A DNA stretch of 16,617 bases from Actinomycetota bacterium. Lineage in GTDB: Bacteria; Actinomycetota; Actinomycetes; Actinomycetales; Microbacteriaceae. A program made the translations under genes and the position numbers. Location: positions 1 to 16,617 of the forward strand of contig WLGC01000004.1 in the NCBI GenBank assembly GCA_009703465.1, in the 5' to 3' direction. Under the pieces are notes generated by a model. That model searched no databases. It saw only the letters and a program-made list of their open reading frames with translations, and had not been told where the DNA came from. Shown one piece after another: positions 5,354-13,923 of this stretch (the stretch's first letter is position 1; every line of letters begins with the position of its first letter).

Positions 5354-8032
5354 ATGTCAAAGGTAAACAGTTTCGGTTCTGCGGATTTACTAAAGGTCGG
5401 CTCTAAAGAATATAGATTCTTCAATTTGACCTCCGTAGATTCCAAGACACTTCCTTTTAGCTTGAAAATCCTTCTCGAGAATCTGCTTAGAACCGAAGAT
5501 GGCGCCAACATAACAGCCGATCACATAAATGCTTTGATCAACTGGGATCCGGCGGTAGAACCAGATATTGAAATACAGTTCACCCCAGCTCGAGTAATCA
5601 TGCAGGACTTCACCGGTGTGCCATGTGTAGTAGATCTTGCAACCATGCGAGAGGCCGTTGCCGAATTAGGTGGAGACCCAAAGAAGATTAACCCGCTAGC
5701 CCCGGCTGAATTGGTAATTGACCACAGCGTCCAAATTGATGTTGCTGGATCACCAGATGCCTTTGAGAAAAACGTCGAGTTTGAATACAAAAGAAATGAA
5801 GAGCGCTACCAGTTTTTGAGATGGGGACAAACCGCGTTTGACGATTTCAAGGTTGTACCGCCTGGCACCGGAATCGTGCACCAGGTAAACATTGAGTACC
5901 TTGCCCGAACCGTAATGGCACGAGAGGTTGCCGGTGAGCTTCAGGCCTATCCTGACAGCTGTGTTGGTACAGATTCACACACCACCATGGTCAATGGTCT
6001 AGGCGTTCTCGGTTGGGGAGTCGGAGGCATTGAGGCTGAGGCTGCAATGTTGGGTCAGCCAGTCTCGATGTTGATTCCAAAGGTTGTTGGCTTCAAGCTT
6101 CTTGGTCAAATTTCAACTGGCGTTACTGCTACAGACGTTGTGCTTACAATCACAGAGATTCTTCGTAAGCACGGTGTGGTCGGTAAGTTCGTGGAGTTCT
6201 ATGGCGCGGGAGTTACATCGGTACCGCTTGCGAACCGCGCAACTATCGGAAACATGAGCCCTGAGTTTGGTTCCACCGTTGCTATGTTCCCAATCGATCA
6301 GGTGACCCTAGATTACCTAAAGGTAACCGGACGATCTCAAGAGCAGCTTGACTTGATTGAAGCGTACGCGAAGGTGCAGGGTCTTTGGCACGACTCAAGC
6401 ATTGAACCGCGTTACAGCGAGTACCTTGAGTTAGATCTTTCAACGGTTGTTCCTTCGATTGCAGGACCCAAGCGTCCGCAGGACAGAATACAACTAAGCA
6501 AAGCAAAAGAATCTTTTGAAAAAGTGCTACCAAGTTATTCAGCTCAGGTATCAAAGCCAACTGCTGTAGCTGGTCAAAGCTTTGCCATGGACAACGGACA
6601 TGTTGCCATTGCTTCAATTACTTCTTGCACCAACACTTCAAACCCATCGGTGATGTTGGCAGCCGGTTTACTAGCTAGGAAAGCCGTTGCTAAGGGACTC
6701 AAGTCAAAGCCTTGGGTAAAGACTTCTTTGGCTCCTGGTTCGAAAGTTGTCACAGAGTATTACAACAAAGCAGGGCTAACAAAAGACCTAGATGCACTTG
6801 GCTTCAATCTTGTCGGTTATGGCTGCGCAACCTGTATCGGTAACTCGGGTCCACTTTCAGATGAGATCACCCAAGCTATCAACGCAAATGATCTTGCGGT
6901 TACCGCGGTGCTATCTGGAAACAGAAACTTTGAAGGCCGTATTAGCCCTGACGTGAAAATGAACTATCTAGCCTCACCACCGCTGGTAGTTGCCTATGCA
7001 TTGGCCGGAACGATGGATTTTGATTTTGATTCAGAATCTCTAGGCCAAGGCAGTGATGGCCAGCCGGTTTACTTGAAGGACATCTGGCCAACAGCTGATG
7101 AAGTTCAAAAAACAATTGACGAATCAATCAACTCAGAAATGTTCAAGACTCAGTACGCCGGTGTTTTTGAAGGCGACAGTCGCTGGAAAGCTTTATCAAC
7201 TCCAGAAGGCGCTGTCTTCGATTGGGACCAGAAGTCAACTTACGTAAGAAAGCCACCTTATTTTGATGGCATGAAGAAAAACCCGGAACCAGTAAAAGAC
7301 ATTTTGGGTGCTCGTGTGCTTGCGAAACTTGGCGACTCTGTAACAACCGATCACATTAGCCCGGCTGGCTCAATCAAGGCTGACTCGCCAGCTGGTCAGT
7401 ACCTAACCGACCACGGCATTTCTCGAGTGGATTTCAACAGTTATGGATCTCGAAGAGGGAATCACGAGGTTATGATTCGTGGCACATTTGCAAACATCAG
7501 GTTGCGCAATCAGCTTCTGCAAGATGTTGAGGGTGGCTACACCAGAGACTTCACAAAACCAGATGCTCCGCAAGCGTTCATCTACGATGCTTCGAGTAAC
7601 TATCAAGCCGCAGGCATTCCACTAGTTATTCTTGGCGGCAAGGAATATGGCTCAGGCTCATCGAGAGACTGGGCTGCTAAGGGAACCAGTCTGCTAGGAG
7701 TTAGAGCGGTAATAACCGAAAGCTTCGAGCGTATTCACCGCAGCAACCTGATTGGTATGGGTGTTTTGCCACTTCAATTCCCGAAGGGTCAAGATGCTCA
7801 ATCGCTTGGGCTAGACGGCACTGAGGTCTTTGAAATTACTGGTGTTGAGGAGTTGAATAAGGGCGTAACTCCAAAAACTGTAAAGGTTGTGGCGTCCCCA
7901 TCAGAGCACTCTCCAGCTGGCAAACAGACAATTGAGTTTGATGCAATTGTCCGGATTGACACACCAGGAGAAGCTGATTACTACCGCAATGGTGGTATTT
8001 TGCAGTACGTTTTGAGAAGTCTTGTCGCTTAG
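5354..8032 (+). CDS. acnA: Aconitate hydratase A
   Basis: Aconitase interconverts citrate and isocitrate through cis-aconitate in the TCA cycle, using a [4Fe-4S] cluster in the cytoplasm. The 892-residue product has the full AcnA/IRP-type length. The three cluster cysteines are in place: Cys425 in [11 protein letters not shown], and Cys491 and Cys494 in [10 protein letters not shown], with the same 66- and 3-residue spacing as E. coli AcnA. Other conserved parts include [16 protein letters not shown] (about 202-217), [10 protein letters not shown], and the C-terminal swivel-domain [17 protein letters not shown] ribosome site and likely promoter precede the ATG, 42 nt after the DUF3159 stop. 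dxs follows after 21 nt with its own ribosome site, so the two are probably co-transcribed. Both nearby pathways depend on Fe-S enzymes. Confidence 0.97.
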   Translation: MSKVNSFGSADLLKVGSKEYRFFNLTSVDSKTLPFSLKILLENLLRTEDGANITADHINALINWDPAVEPDIEIQFTPARVIMQDFTGVPCVVDLATMREAVAELGGDPKKINPLAPAELVIDHSVQIDVAGSPDAFEKNVEFEYKRNEERYQFLRWGQTAFDDFKVVPPGTGIVHQVNIEYLARTVMAREVAGELQAYPDSCVGTDSHTTMVNGLGVLGWGVGGIEAEAAMLGQPVSMLIPKVVGFKLLGQISTGVTATDVVLTITEILRKHGVVGKFVEFYGAGVTSVPLANRATIGNMSPEFGSTVAMFPIDQVTLDYLKVTGRSQEQLDLIEAYAKVQGLWHDSSIEPRYSEYLELDLSTVVPSIAGPKRPQDRIQLSKAKESFEKVLPSYSAQVSKPTAVAGQSFAMDNGHVAIASITSCTNTSNPSVMLAAGLLARKAVAKGLKSKPWVKTSLAPGSKVVTEYYNKAGLTKDLDALGFNLVGYGCATCIGNSGPLSDEITQAINANDLAVTAVLSGNRNFEGRISPDVKMNYLASPPLVVAYALAGTMDFDFDSESLGQGSDGQPVYLKDIWPTADEVQKTIDESINSEMFKTQYAGVFEGDSRWKALSTPEGAVFDWDQKSTYVRKPPYFDGMKKNPEPVKDILGARVLAKLGDSVTTDHISPAGSIKADSPAGQYLTDHGISRVDFNSYGSRRGNHEVMIRGTFANIRLRNQLLQDVEGGYTRDFTKPDAPQAFIYDASSNYQAAGIPLVILGGKEYGSGSSRDWAAKGTSLLGVRAVITESFERIHRSNLIGMGVLPLQFPKGQDAQSLGLDGTEVFEITGVEELNKGVTPKTVKVVASPSEHSPAGKQTIEFDAIVRIDTPGEADYYRNGGILQYVLRSLVA

Positions 8033-8053
8033 TACCCCAAAGTAAGGTTGCGA

Positions 8054-9988
8054 ATGAGTGAGCTAGAAAAAGTTAAGACCCCCAGAGATCTTGACGCGCT
8101 CAACCCTGCCCAGCTTAAGCAGCTTTGTGAAGACATCCGAGCAAACTTAATTACAACGGTTTCTAAAACCGGCGGACATCTGGGTCCAAACCTGGGAATT
8201 GTTGAAACAACGGTCGCTATTCATAGAGTTTTTGACTCACCAAGTGACTCAATTATTTTTGACACCGGACATCAGTCCTATGTTCACAAGCTCCTAACTG
8301 GCAGAACTGATCTAAGTAGCCTCAGAAAAAAAGATGGAATAGCAGGCTATCCACAGCGTTCCGAATCAATCCACGACATTGTCGAGAGTTCGCATGCATC
8401 TTCTTCTCTGTCCTGGGCAGATGGCATTTCGAAAGCATATAAATTAACCGGCCAGAAAGATCGTCACGTGGTCGCCGTGATTGGCGATGGAGCTCTTACC
8501 GGTGGAATGGCCTGGGAAGCTCTAAACAATATTTCAGATGACAACGATCGAAACCTGGTAATCGTTGTAAACGACAATGGACGCAGCTATGCACCAACAA
8601 TTGGCGGTCTAGCTAGATATCTAAACGATGTAAGAACTGCAAAGAACTACCGTCGTCTTTATCGCCTAAGTAAAAAAGCGTTTGATCGAATGGGACTAGT
8701 AGGCAGATTGCTTTACTCTGCTGTGCGAGGAGCGGGTAAAGGGCTGCTGGCAACTTTTGCACCAAAAGGTATCTTTCCGAACTTAGACATCAAGTACATT
8801 GGCCCGGTTGATGGACACGACCTTGTTGCGATGGAGCAGGCTCTTCGTCAGGCGAAGAACTACACCGGACCGGTAATTGTTCACGCAATCACCCAGAAAG
8901 GTTATGGATTTAATCCTGCGGTACTGGATGAGAACGATCAATTTCACGCCGTAGGAAAAATTGATCCATACACAGGGGAGTCTCTTGAGGATTCAAGTTC
9001 AGAAACTTGGACCGGTGTATTTGGCGATGAAATCCTCAGCATCGCTGACAAGCGCGAGGACATAATTGGAATCACCGGAGCCATGTTGATCCCGGTTGGT
9101 CTAAATAAGTTTGCCAAGAAGCACCCAGATCGTGTTTTTGATGTTGGTATTGCCGAGCAGCATGCCGTAGCAGCGGCGGCAGGATTAGCATTCGGTGGAC
9201 TGCATCCAGTAGTTGCAATTTACGCAACGTTTATCAACCGAGCATTTGATCAAGTTCTCATGGATGTCGCTCTGCACAAGGCCGGTGTGACCTTTGTATT
9301 AGATAGAGCTGGAGTTACCGGACCGGACGGCGCAAGCCATCACGGTATGTGGGACCTAGCCATTCTTCAGGTAGTACCCGGTATTCGAATTGCTGCTCCT
9401 AGAGATGCTGAAACACTGCGAGAAGAACTAAACGAAGCGGTGCTCGTCAAGGATGCACCAACCGTACTCCGATTTTCAAAGGGCTCCGTAGGCAGCCCAA
9501 TCAAAGCGGTTAGAAGAACTCAAGATGGCGTCGACATTCTTAGTGAAGCTCCAAGTAAAGATGTTCTGCTGCTGTGTGTTGGTTCAATGGCATCGGTTGG
9601 ACTTGAGGTTTCGACTCTGCTCGCTGCTCAAGGCATCGGAGCCACGGTAATTGATCCAAGGTGGGTTGTTCCAGTTGCCCAATCGGTGATTGATTTGGCT
9701 GCCAAGCACCGACTAGTCGTCACCATTGAAGACGGCATCAAGGTCGGTGGTATCGGTACCAGAGTGAGGCAGGACATGAGAGCAGCTCAGGTTGATACAG
9801 CCTTGAATGAGGTTGGCCTGCCGGATGAATTCTTAGAGCACGCCAGTCGTGCAGAAATCATGGAACGCGTTGGTCTGACTGCACAGTCAATTGCCCACGA
9901 CATAGTGGCTCAGGTGGTCGGTTCAAGAGTTCCGCACGCACGTCCAGTTGATGAATCGAAAATCGAAACTAGGCAGCAGCAGCCTTAG
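8054..9988 (+). CDS. dxs: 1-deoxy-D-xylulose-5-phosphate synthase
   Basis: Dxs condenses pyruvate with glyceraldehyde-3-phosphate, the first step of the MEP pathway to isoprenoids, and also feeds thiamine and pyridoxal synthesis. It needs thiamine diphosphate and Mg2+. The 644-residue protein shows GGHLGPNLG with His42, the cofactor motif GDGALTGG (144-151) with NDN at 173-175, PVDGHD, the catalytic Glu368 in GIAEQHA, YATFINRAFDQV, and DRAGVTGPDGASHHG. A TTG at 8048 could extend the frame by two codons, but the ribosome site AGTAAGG (8041-8047) would touch it; the ATG at 8054 has a proper 6-nt gap. No thiamine riboswitch is visible upstream. The stop codon overlaps that of the convergent rnd gene by 4 nt. 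Confidence 0.96.
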   Translation: MSELEKVKTPRDLDALNPAQLKQLCEDIRANLITTVSKTGGHLGPNLGIVETTVAIHRVFDSPSDSIIFDTGHQSYVHKLLTGRTDLSSLRKKDGIAGYPQRSESIHDIVESSHASSSLSWADGISKAYKLTGQKDRHVVAVIGDGALTGGMAWEALNNISDDNDRNLVIVVNDNGRSYAPTIGGLARYLNDVRTAKNYRRLYRLSKKAFDRMGLVGRLLYSAVRGAGKGLLATFAPKGIFPNLDIKYIGPVDGHDLVAMEQALRQAKNYTGPVIVHAITQKGYGFNPAVLDENDQFHAVGKIDPYTGESLEDSSSETWTGVFGDEILSIADKREDIIGITGAMLIPVGLNKFAKKHPDRVFDVGIAEQHAVAAAAGLAFGGLHPVVAIYATFINRAFDQVLMDVALHKAGVTFVLDRAGVTGPDGASHHGMWDLAILQVVPGIRIAAPRDAETLREELNEAVLVKDAPTVLRFSKGSVGSPIKAVRRTQDGVDILSEAPSKDVLLLCVGSMASVGLEVSTLLAAQGIGATVIDPRWVVPVAQSVIDLAAKHRLVVTIEDGIKVGGIGTRVRQDMRAAQVDTALNEVGLPDEFLEHASRAEIMERVGLTAQSIAHDIVAQVVGSRVPHARPVDESKIETRQQQP

Positions 9989-11253
9989 GCGTCATCCTCG
10001 GTTTCTGATTCTGTACCGAGTTCTGCTGGCGGCTCATTTAGAGCCTTAGTAATTACATCGGCTACAAGGTCGATTTGCCACTGCCTGGCTCCTATTTGAG
10101 AAAGAAGCTGTGAGATTGCTTCTGCCGTGACCGTTTCTGGCGGAGAAAAGCACACCTGCCGCAGATAGTCCGGCGTCAAGAGATTCTCAACCGGAACTTC
10201 TAATTTCTCTGCAAGTACAGCTACTGCCGGCCTGACTGCACGCAACCGGGCATCCGCTTCGGGAAATCTCGTTGCCCACGTGCGGTGATTGGGAATTCCA
10301 GTCGCGGGAAGTTTTGCAAGTGGTAAGTCGCGGGTTGTCAGCGCATTGCTTAGAGTAAGCCACCAAGTGTCAAGGTAGCTACGACTTGCCCTTCCGGAGA
10401 AACTTTTTGAAGAAGCTAACTCTGGTTTAGTTTTTACTGGATTCAGTGCAAGAGAAACAATTGAGCTATCCGGAATAAGTCGGCCGGGGGAGACATCAAG
10501 TTTCTCGGCTAGTGATTCACGAGCCAGCCAGAGATCACGAGCGATTGCAAGTAATCGCGTGTCTTTCACTTGATGCAAACCCGACATTCCGCGCCACTTG
10601 TCAAGCTTTGGTTCTTTCGGTGACATAGCTGCAATTGCCTGAAACTCTTGTCGTGCCCAGTCAAGCTTTCCCTGCTTTTCTAGTAGCTCAATCAAACTCG
10701 CACGCAACTCAAGCAGAACATCAACATCCAGAGCCGCATAGTTGAGCCAGTCGACCTTTAGTGGTCGGATACTCCAGTCAACTGCGCTGTGCTCTTTGGC
10801 GAGCCTTATCTTTAGGAAGTGCTCGGTAACCGCGCCAAGTCCCACCCGTGATAGACCTGCAAGCCTTGAGCCAAGTTCCGTATCAAATACTGTCACTGGG
10901 TTTAGACCAAGTTCTCGAAGACATGGAATGTCCTGACTTGCTGCATGCAGAACCCATTCATCGGTAGCCAGCAAATCAGCAAGTTTTGAAAAAGCGTTAG
11001 TGCCTTGATCGGCAATGACTGCTTGGGGGTCGACAAGATAGATGGGGGACCCAGCGCGATGGATTTGAATCAGATAAGCGCTTTGAAAATATTTGAATCC
11101 TGATGCACGTTCAGCATCTAGTGCAAATGGCCCAGCGGACTTTTCAAGTCTTTCGATAGCGCTTAGGAGCCCCTGCGCGCTTTCAACTAAGACAACATTA
11201 GGATTTCTCGGTGCTGCCAGCAGCGGCAGTTCCGGTGGAGCCTCTTCGGTCAT
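9985..11253 (-). CDS. rnd: Ribonuclease D (DEDD exonuclease with HRDC domain)
   Basis: A 3'-5' exoribonuclease of the RNase D family, expected to trim tRNA and other RNA 3' ends. The DEDDy catalytic set is visible in the first 180 residues: Asp46 and Glu48 in ALDAERASG, Asp108 in HAASQD, and Tyr172 with Asp176 in NYAALDV. An HRDC helical domain follows from about residue 212 (KLDKWRGM through DSSIVSLAL), with a further C-terminal helical region up to 422. The acidic tail ends ESETEDDA. The ATG overlaps the DUF3000 stop by 4 nt (ATGA), implying coupled translation. In mycobacteria the homologues (Rv2680, Rv2681 and the dxs gene Rv2682c) sit side by side too, from memory. The canonical DTE of motif I reads DAE here; both acidic residues are kept. 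Confidence 0.93.
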   Translation of the reverse strand: MTEEAPPELPLLAAPRNPNVVLVESAQGLLSAIERLEKSAGPFALDAERASGFKYFQSAYLIQIHRAGSPIYLVDPQAVIADQGTNAFSKLADLLATDEWVLHAASQDIPCLRELGLNPVTVFDTELGSRLAGLSRVGLGAVTEHFLKIRLAKEHSAVDWSIRPLKVDWLNYAALDVDVLLELRASLIELLEKQGKLDWARQEFQAIAAMSPKEPKLDKWRGMSGLHQVKDTRLLAIARDLWLARESLAEKLDVSPGRLIPDSSIVSLALNPVKTKPELASSKSFSGRASRSYLDTWWLTLSNALTTRDLPLAKLPATGIPNHRTWATRFPEADARLRAVRPAVAVLAEKLEVPVENLLTPDYLRQVCFSPPETVTAEAISQLLSQIGARQWQIDLVADVITKALNEPPAELGTESETEDDA

Positions 11254-11834
11254 CTCGAGATGCCGAGACTAGAAACTCCTGCCGGCAGGTTTGGTAAACC
11301 AGACATGATGCAAACAAGATCCTGCCAGGCCTCCAAGTGAGCGGCGGCGTTGGTGTTTGTTGGTGACCAAGAAGCCCGAATCTCTAGTTCAGCGTGATCA
11401 CTCTGATTACTGAGTGCCCCGTACCCGGAAGAGATAATCCTCGTAGCAGTGCCAGCTTCGGCAATGTAAGCCGCGTTTCGATTCTCAAGAGATTCGGTGA
11501 GCCAGGCCCAAGCAACATCCGAAATCAGCTCATCAGCGCCAATGTTTGTTTCGAGCGGTGATTTTGCAAAGGTAATTACTCGAAACTTTGACTGCCATGG
11601 TTCTGGTTCTTGCTCATCCCATAGAAGAATAAATCTTCCGGTGCCAAGATCCGATGAAACTCCAGCTGCTGTTGCGTCAACCTGTGCAGAAAAAGCAATT
11701 TCAAACTTGGCTAGTCTTCCAGGTGCAGCAATTTGTTCAATAATTAGCTCGTCACGCGTGGCAGCGTTCTTGAGGGAGCTCATCGCCAACATAAACTCGG
11801 CTGGAGCACCCTCAGGAGTCTCAAAATCAATCAC
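11250..11834 (-). CDS. DUF3000 family protein
   Basis: A 194-residue soluble protein of the actinobacterial DUF3000 family, function unknown. Family features include GTGRFILLWDEQEPEPW (about 64-80), FRVITFAKSPLE, a DVAWAWLTESL segment, and the C-terminal LEIRASWSP. No catalytic motif is apparent. The GTG start has no Shine-Dalgarno, but a TAATCT -10 box ends exactly 6 nt before it, so I read it as a leaderless start of a DUF3000-rnd transcript. Its stop overlaps the rnd start. Constant pairing with RNase D suggests a link to RNA processing, but nothing in the protein itself shows that. Confidence 0.88.
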   Translation of the reverse strand: MIDFETPEGAPAEFMLAMSSLKNAATRDELIIEQIAAPGRLAKFEIAFSAQVDATAAGVSSDLGTGRFILLWDEQEPEPWQSKFRVITFAKSPLETNIGADELISDVAWAWLTESLENRNAAYIAEAGTATRIISSGYGALSNQSDHAELEIRASWSPTNTNAAAHLEAWQDLVCIMSGLPNLPAGVSSLGISR

Positions 11835-11840
11835 CTTGAT

Positions 11841-11846
11841 AGATTA
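11841..11846 (-). promoter_or_regulatory. -10 box for a leaderless DUF3000-rnd transcript
   Basis: The minus strand reads TAATCT, then ATCAAG, then the GTG start at 11834. The geometry and hexamer are identical to the DUF3093 promoter. No good -35 is present at 17 nt (GGTATG); that place is occupied by the inverted repeat at 11862-11875. Confidence 0.6.
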
Positions 11847-11861
11847 CGTTGCTACTTGACG

Positions 11862-11875
11862 GGCATACCGATGCC
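11862..11875. repeat. Inverted repeat over the -35 region of the DUF3000 promoter
   Basis: GGCAT-ACCG-ATGCC is a perfect 5-bp inverted repeat between the RibD_C-like gene and the DUF3000 gene. Its position covers the -35 region for the TAATCT box, so it could be an operator. There is no T-run, so it is not an intrinsic terminator of the upstream operon. Confidence 0.35.
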
Positions 11876-11881
11876 ACGCCG

Positions 11882-12520
11882 TTATTGAGCTGCAGGTGAG
11901 GTGCTTATGCTCCATTGCGTGATTCTGTTGGTATCTGTTACCAAGTCTTTAGTGATTACACCCTGAAAATCATCACCAATTAGCCCCTGCAGTGCTTTGA
12001 CTGGATCAATCAAAGACGGATCAGCGGAATTTGAGATTGAGGCCAAAATAGAAACTGTTTTGCATTGTGCAATAAGTGACCTAAGGCTGCTCGCACCACC
12101 CTCGAAGAGCAACTTCTTGAATCCTTTAATTTCTAGCGCGACTTTCACCTCAGGAAACAGAGCTGAGTCATCGAATTCAGAAAACACTATGTTTTCAAAT
12201 TCACCCCGTTGTGAGAAAGCTGGAATTTCTTTTATAGATTCTGGACTGCGAGTGAGGAAAGCTATCGGAGCGTATTTTGATGCTTTGTAGTGTTCTGTCC
12301 GTGCTGTCTCTCCGGTGGTGACGATGCAGTCAGCTTGGCTACGCAAGGACTTGAGTAGCTCTAAATCAAAAGGGCTGCTTAGGCTAGAAGAATTTCCATT
12401 CTCGCCAACCGTTGAACCATTTGCGTCGATTGCAAAACTGCACAGCCACCCTTTCCAATCCCCGAATTCAGTTTGAAGCGTTTTGAATTCTTCACCAGGT
12501 TGAATATGAAGGTGCTCCAC
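11882..12520 (-). CDS. RibD C-terminal / pyrimidine-reductase-like protein (Rv2671 type)
   Basis: A 212-residue stand-alone domain of the dihydrofolate-reductase-like fold found at the RibD C-terminus. In mycobacteria the related Rv2671 is a NADPH-dependent reductase with weak dihydrofolate reductase activity. Support comes from LSSPFDLELLKSLRSQADC (about 47-65), the following GETARTEHY, and the cofactor-site LLFEGGASSL (136-145). The N-terminal part is divergent: where relatives have a Ser-Leu-Asp-Gly type signature, this one reads AIDANGS. The substrate is therefore uncertain; there is no deaminase domain, so it is not a full RibD. The GTG start shares its G with the sufE stop, making it the third gene of the sseA-sufE operon. 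ZapE, its usual neighbour in mycobacteria (Rv2670c, from memory), is close by. Confidence 0.75.
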   Translation of the reverse strand: MEHLHIQPGEEFKTLQTEFGDWKGWLCSFAIDANGSTVGENGNSSSLSSPFDLELLKSLRSQADCIVTTGETARTEHYKASKYAPIAFLTRSPESIKEIPAFSQRGEFENIVFSEFDDSALFPEVKVALEIKGFKKLLFEGGASSLRSLIAQCKTVSILASISNSADPSLIDPVKALQGLIGDDFQGVITKDLVTDTNRITQWSISTSPAAQ

Positions 12521-12939
12521 TAGCTCTTTTCCGAAACCTGTCGTTTAATTCGGGCTAGCATCCCGCGCATACCACGCATCCGAAGCGGAGAGACAGCGTC
12601 GGCAAGTCCTATTTTTGCTGGAAAATCATCATCAACAGCCAGCGTCTCTTTCACCGACAACCCATCGATAACTGAATGCAGAATGCTGGCAAAGCCCCTG
12701 GTGGTTGGAGCTTCAGGGGGAGCTGAAAAGAAAAGGTTTACCTTTTGCTCATTCACTTCAACAAAAAGATAAATGGGTGATTGGCACTCTTCCACACGCT
12801 CAAGTAGGTCTGGGTGATCTTGATATCTCTTCGGTAGCTCAGGAAGATTCTCACTGAACTCAAGCAACAGGCTTAGGCGATCCTGAATTTCAAGATCATT
12901 GAAATCTCGAATTAGTGTGGAGACTGACTCGGTCGGCAT
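12520..12939 (-). CDS. sufE: SufE family sulfur-acceptor protein
   Basis: SufE proteins take persulfide sulfur from a cysteine desulfurase or another donor and pass it on for Fe-S cluster assembly. The 139-residue product has the acceptor cysteine in VEECQSPIYL (Cys52, in the position of E. coli SufE Cys51) and the conserved DFNDLEIQDRLSLLLEF and RYQDHPDLLERVE helices. The open frame extends 24 residues upstream, but I choose the ATG at 12939 because it overlaps the sseA stop (TAATG) and the family begins here. The gene is translationally coupled to the sulfurtransferase upstream and the reductase downstream. An sseA-sufE pair also occurs in mycobacteria (Rv3283-Rv3284, from memory), suggesting that the rhodanese donates to or draws from this protein. 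Confidence 0.92.
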   Translation of the reverse strand: MPTESVSTLIRDFNDLEIQDRLSLLLEFSENLPELPKRYQDHPDLLERVEECQSPIYLFVEVNEQKVNLFFSAPPEAPTTRGFASILHSVIDGLSVKETLAVDDDFPAKIGLADAVSPLRMRGMRGMLARIKRQVSEKS

Positions 12940-13844
12940 TATCTCTTTGGCGCTGGTGCGATTCCAGGTTCTGAACCTTTGGCAATTGGAACGCCAACAA
13001 GGCTTCCCCATTCGGTCCAGGAACCGTCGTAGTTTCTTACGTTCTCAAAGCCAAGTAGATAGTTGAGTGCAAACCAGGTGTGACTGGAGCGCTCACCGAT
13101 GCGGCAGTAGGCAATCACGTTATCGCCAGTTTTTAAACCGGCTCCTTCAAGATAAACCTTCTCTAGCTCGGCACGGGACTTAAATGAACCGTCCTCGGCA
13201 ACGGCTTTGCCCCACGGAACAGAAGCTGCAGATGGAATGTGACCGCCTCTTGCTGCACCTTCATCCGGGTAGGCAGGCATGTGTAATCTTTCGCCTGAAT
13301 ATTCTTCTGGTGAGCGCACATCAATCATTGGATTGCCGAAGTGCGCTAGGACGTCATCGCGAAAAGCTCTCAGGGTTGAATCATCGCGAGTGACTACTGG
13401 ATATTCACTAGGGCTGACACTTGGTTTTTCCTTGGTAATTTCTCTTCCTTCAGCAATCCATTTGTCTCTACCGCCATCTAGAAGTCGAACATCTGGATGA
13501 CCAAATAGCTTGAACACCCATAGCGCGTAAGAAGCCCACCAGTTCGACTTATCACCATAGATAATGACTGTGGTATCTCTTGAAATACCCTTGCTAGAAA
13601 GCAAGCGTGCGAATTGCTCAGCTGAAACGTAGTCGCGGGTTACCGGGTCGTTCAGGTCGGTGTGCCAGTCAATTTTTACAGCTCCAGGGATGTGTCCAAC
13701 TTCATAAAGCAGCACATCCTCGTCTGACTCAACAATCACAATGCTGTCGTGGTTTAGATTCTCGGCTAGCCACTGGGTGCTTACTAGAACATCGGGGTTA
13801 GCATATTCGGTAAACTTTGGGTTGCTGTCTAACTTTAGGGTCAC
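12939..13844 (-). CDS. sseA: Thiosulfate sulfurtransferase, tandem rhodanese (SseA type)
   Basis: A 301-residue enzyme with two rhodanese domains that moves sulfane sulfur from thiosulfate or a related donor to an acceptor through a cysteine persulfide. The C-terminal domain (about 165-295) carries the active-site loop CRIGERS with Cys247. The N-terminal domain (about 15-135) has Asp98 at the equivalent place (YGDKSNWW), so it is the usual catalytically inactive copy. [10 protein letters not shown] and [12 protein letters not shown] are the paired rhodanese signatures. No signal peptide is seen, so it is cytoplasmic. The GTG start follows an AAGGAGAG ribosome site (13852-13859) at a 7-nt gap. 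It is the first gene of the sseA-sufE-RibD_C operon and is divergent from zapE. Confidence 0.94.
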   Translation of the reverse strand: MTLKLDSNPKFTEYANPDVLVSTQWLAENLNHDSIVIVESDEDVLLYEVGHIPGAVKIDWHTDLNDPVTRDYVSAEQFARLLSSKGISRDTTVIIYGDKSNWWASYALWVFKLFGHPDVRLLDGGRDKWIAEGREITKEKPSVSPSEYPVVTRDDSTLRAFRDDVLAHFGNPMIDVRSPEEYSGERLHMPAYPDEGAARGGHIPSAASVPWGKAVAEDGSFKSRAELEKVYLEGAGLKTGDNVIAYCRIGERSSHTWFALNYLLGFENVRNYDGSWTEWGSLVGVPIAKGSEPGIAPAPKR

Positions 13845-13880
13845 TGAAGTTCTCTCCTTAAGAGTGATTGATCTTTGACT

Positions 13881-13909
13881 AGGTTAACTCAAGATCGCGC
13901 TTCAACCAA
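13881..13909 (-). promoter_or_regulatory. sseA: Promoter of the sseA-sufE operon
   Basis: The minus strand shows TTGGTT (13909-13904), a 17-nt spacer, and TAACCT (13886-13881). The expected start site near 13874 gives a leader of about 30 nt containing the ribosome site. Confidence 0.5.
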
Positions 13910-13923
13910 CGGCTAGGTAATAA

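Noticed and set aside
8033..8053. Thiamine riboswitch or separate promoter for dxs, a thiamine-dependent enzyme
   Set aside because: Only 21 nt separate acnA from dxs. There is room for a ribosome site and nothing else.
11862..11875. Intrinsic terminator between the RibD_C-like gene and DUF3000
   Set aside because: The stem is only 5 bp and no T-run follows on either strand.
12940..13011. Longer sufE beginning at 13011 inside the sseA frame
   Set aside because: The extra 24 residues are the out-of-frame sseA C-terminus. The ATG overlapping the sseA stop fits both the family length and the operon pattern.
13875..13880. TTGACT as a -35 for zapE
   Set aside because: No acceptable -10 hexamer lies 16-18 nt downstream.
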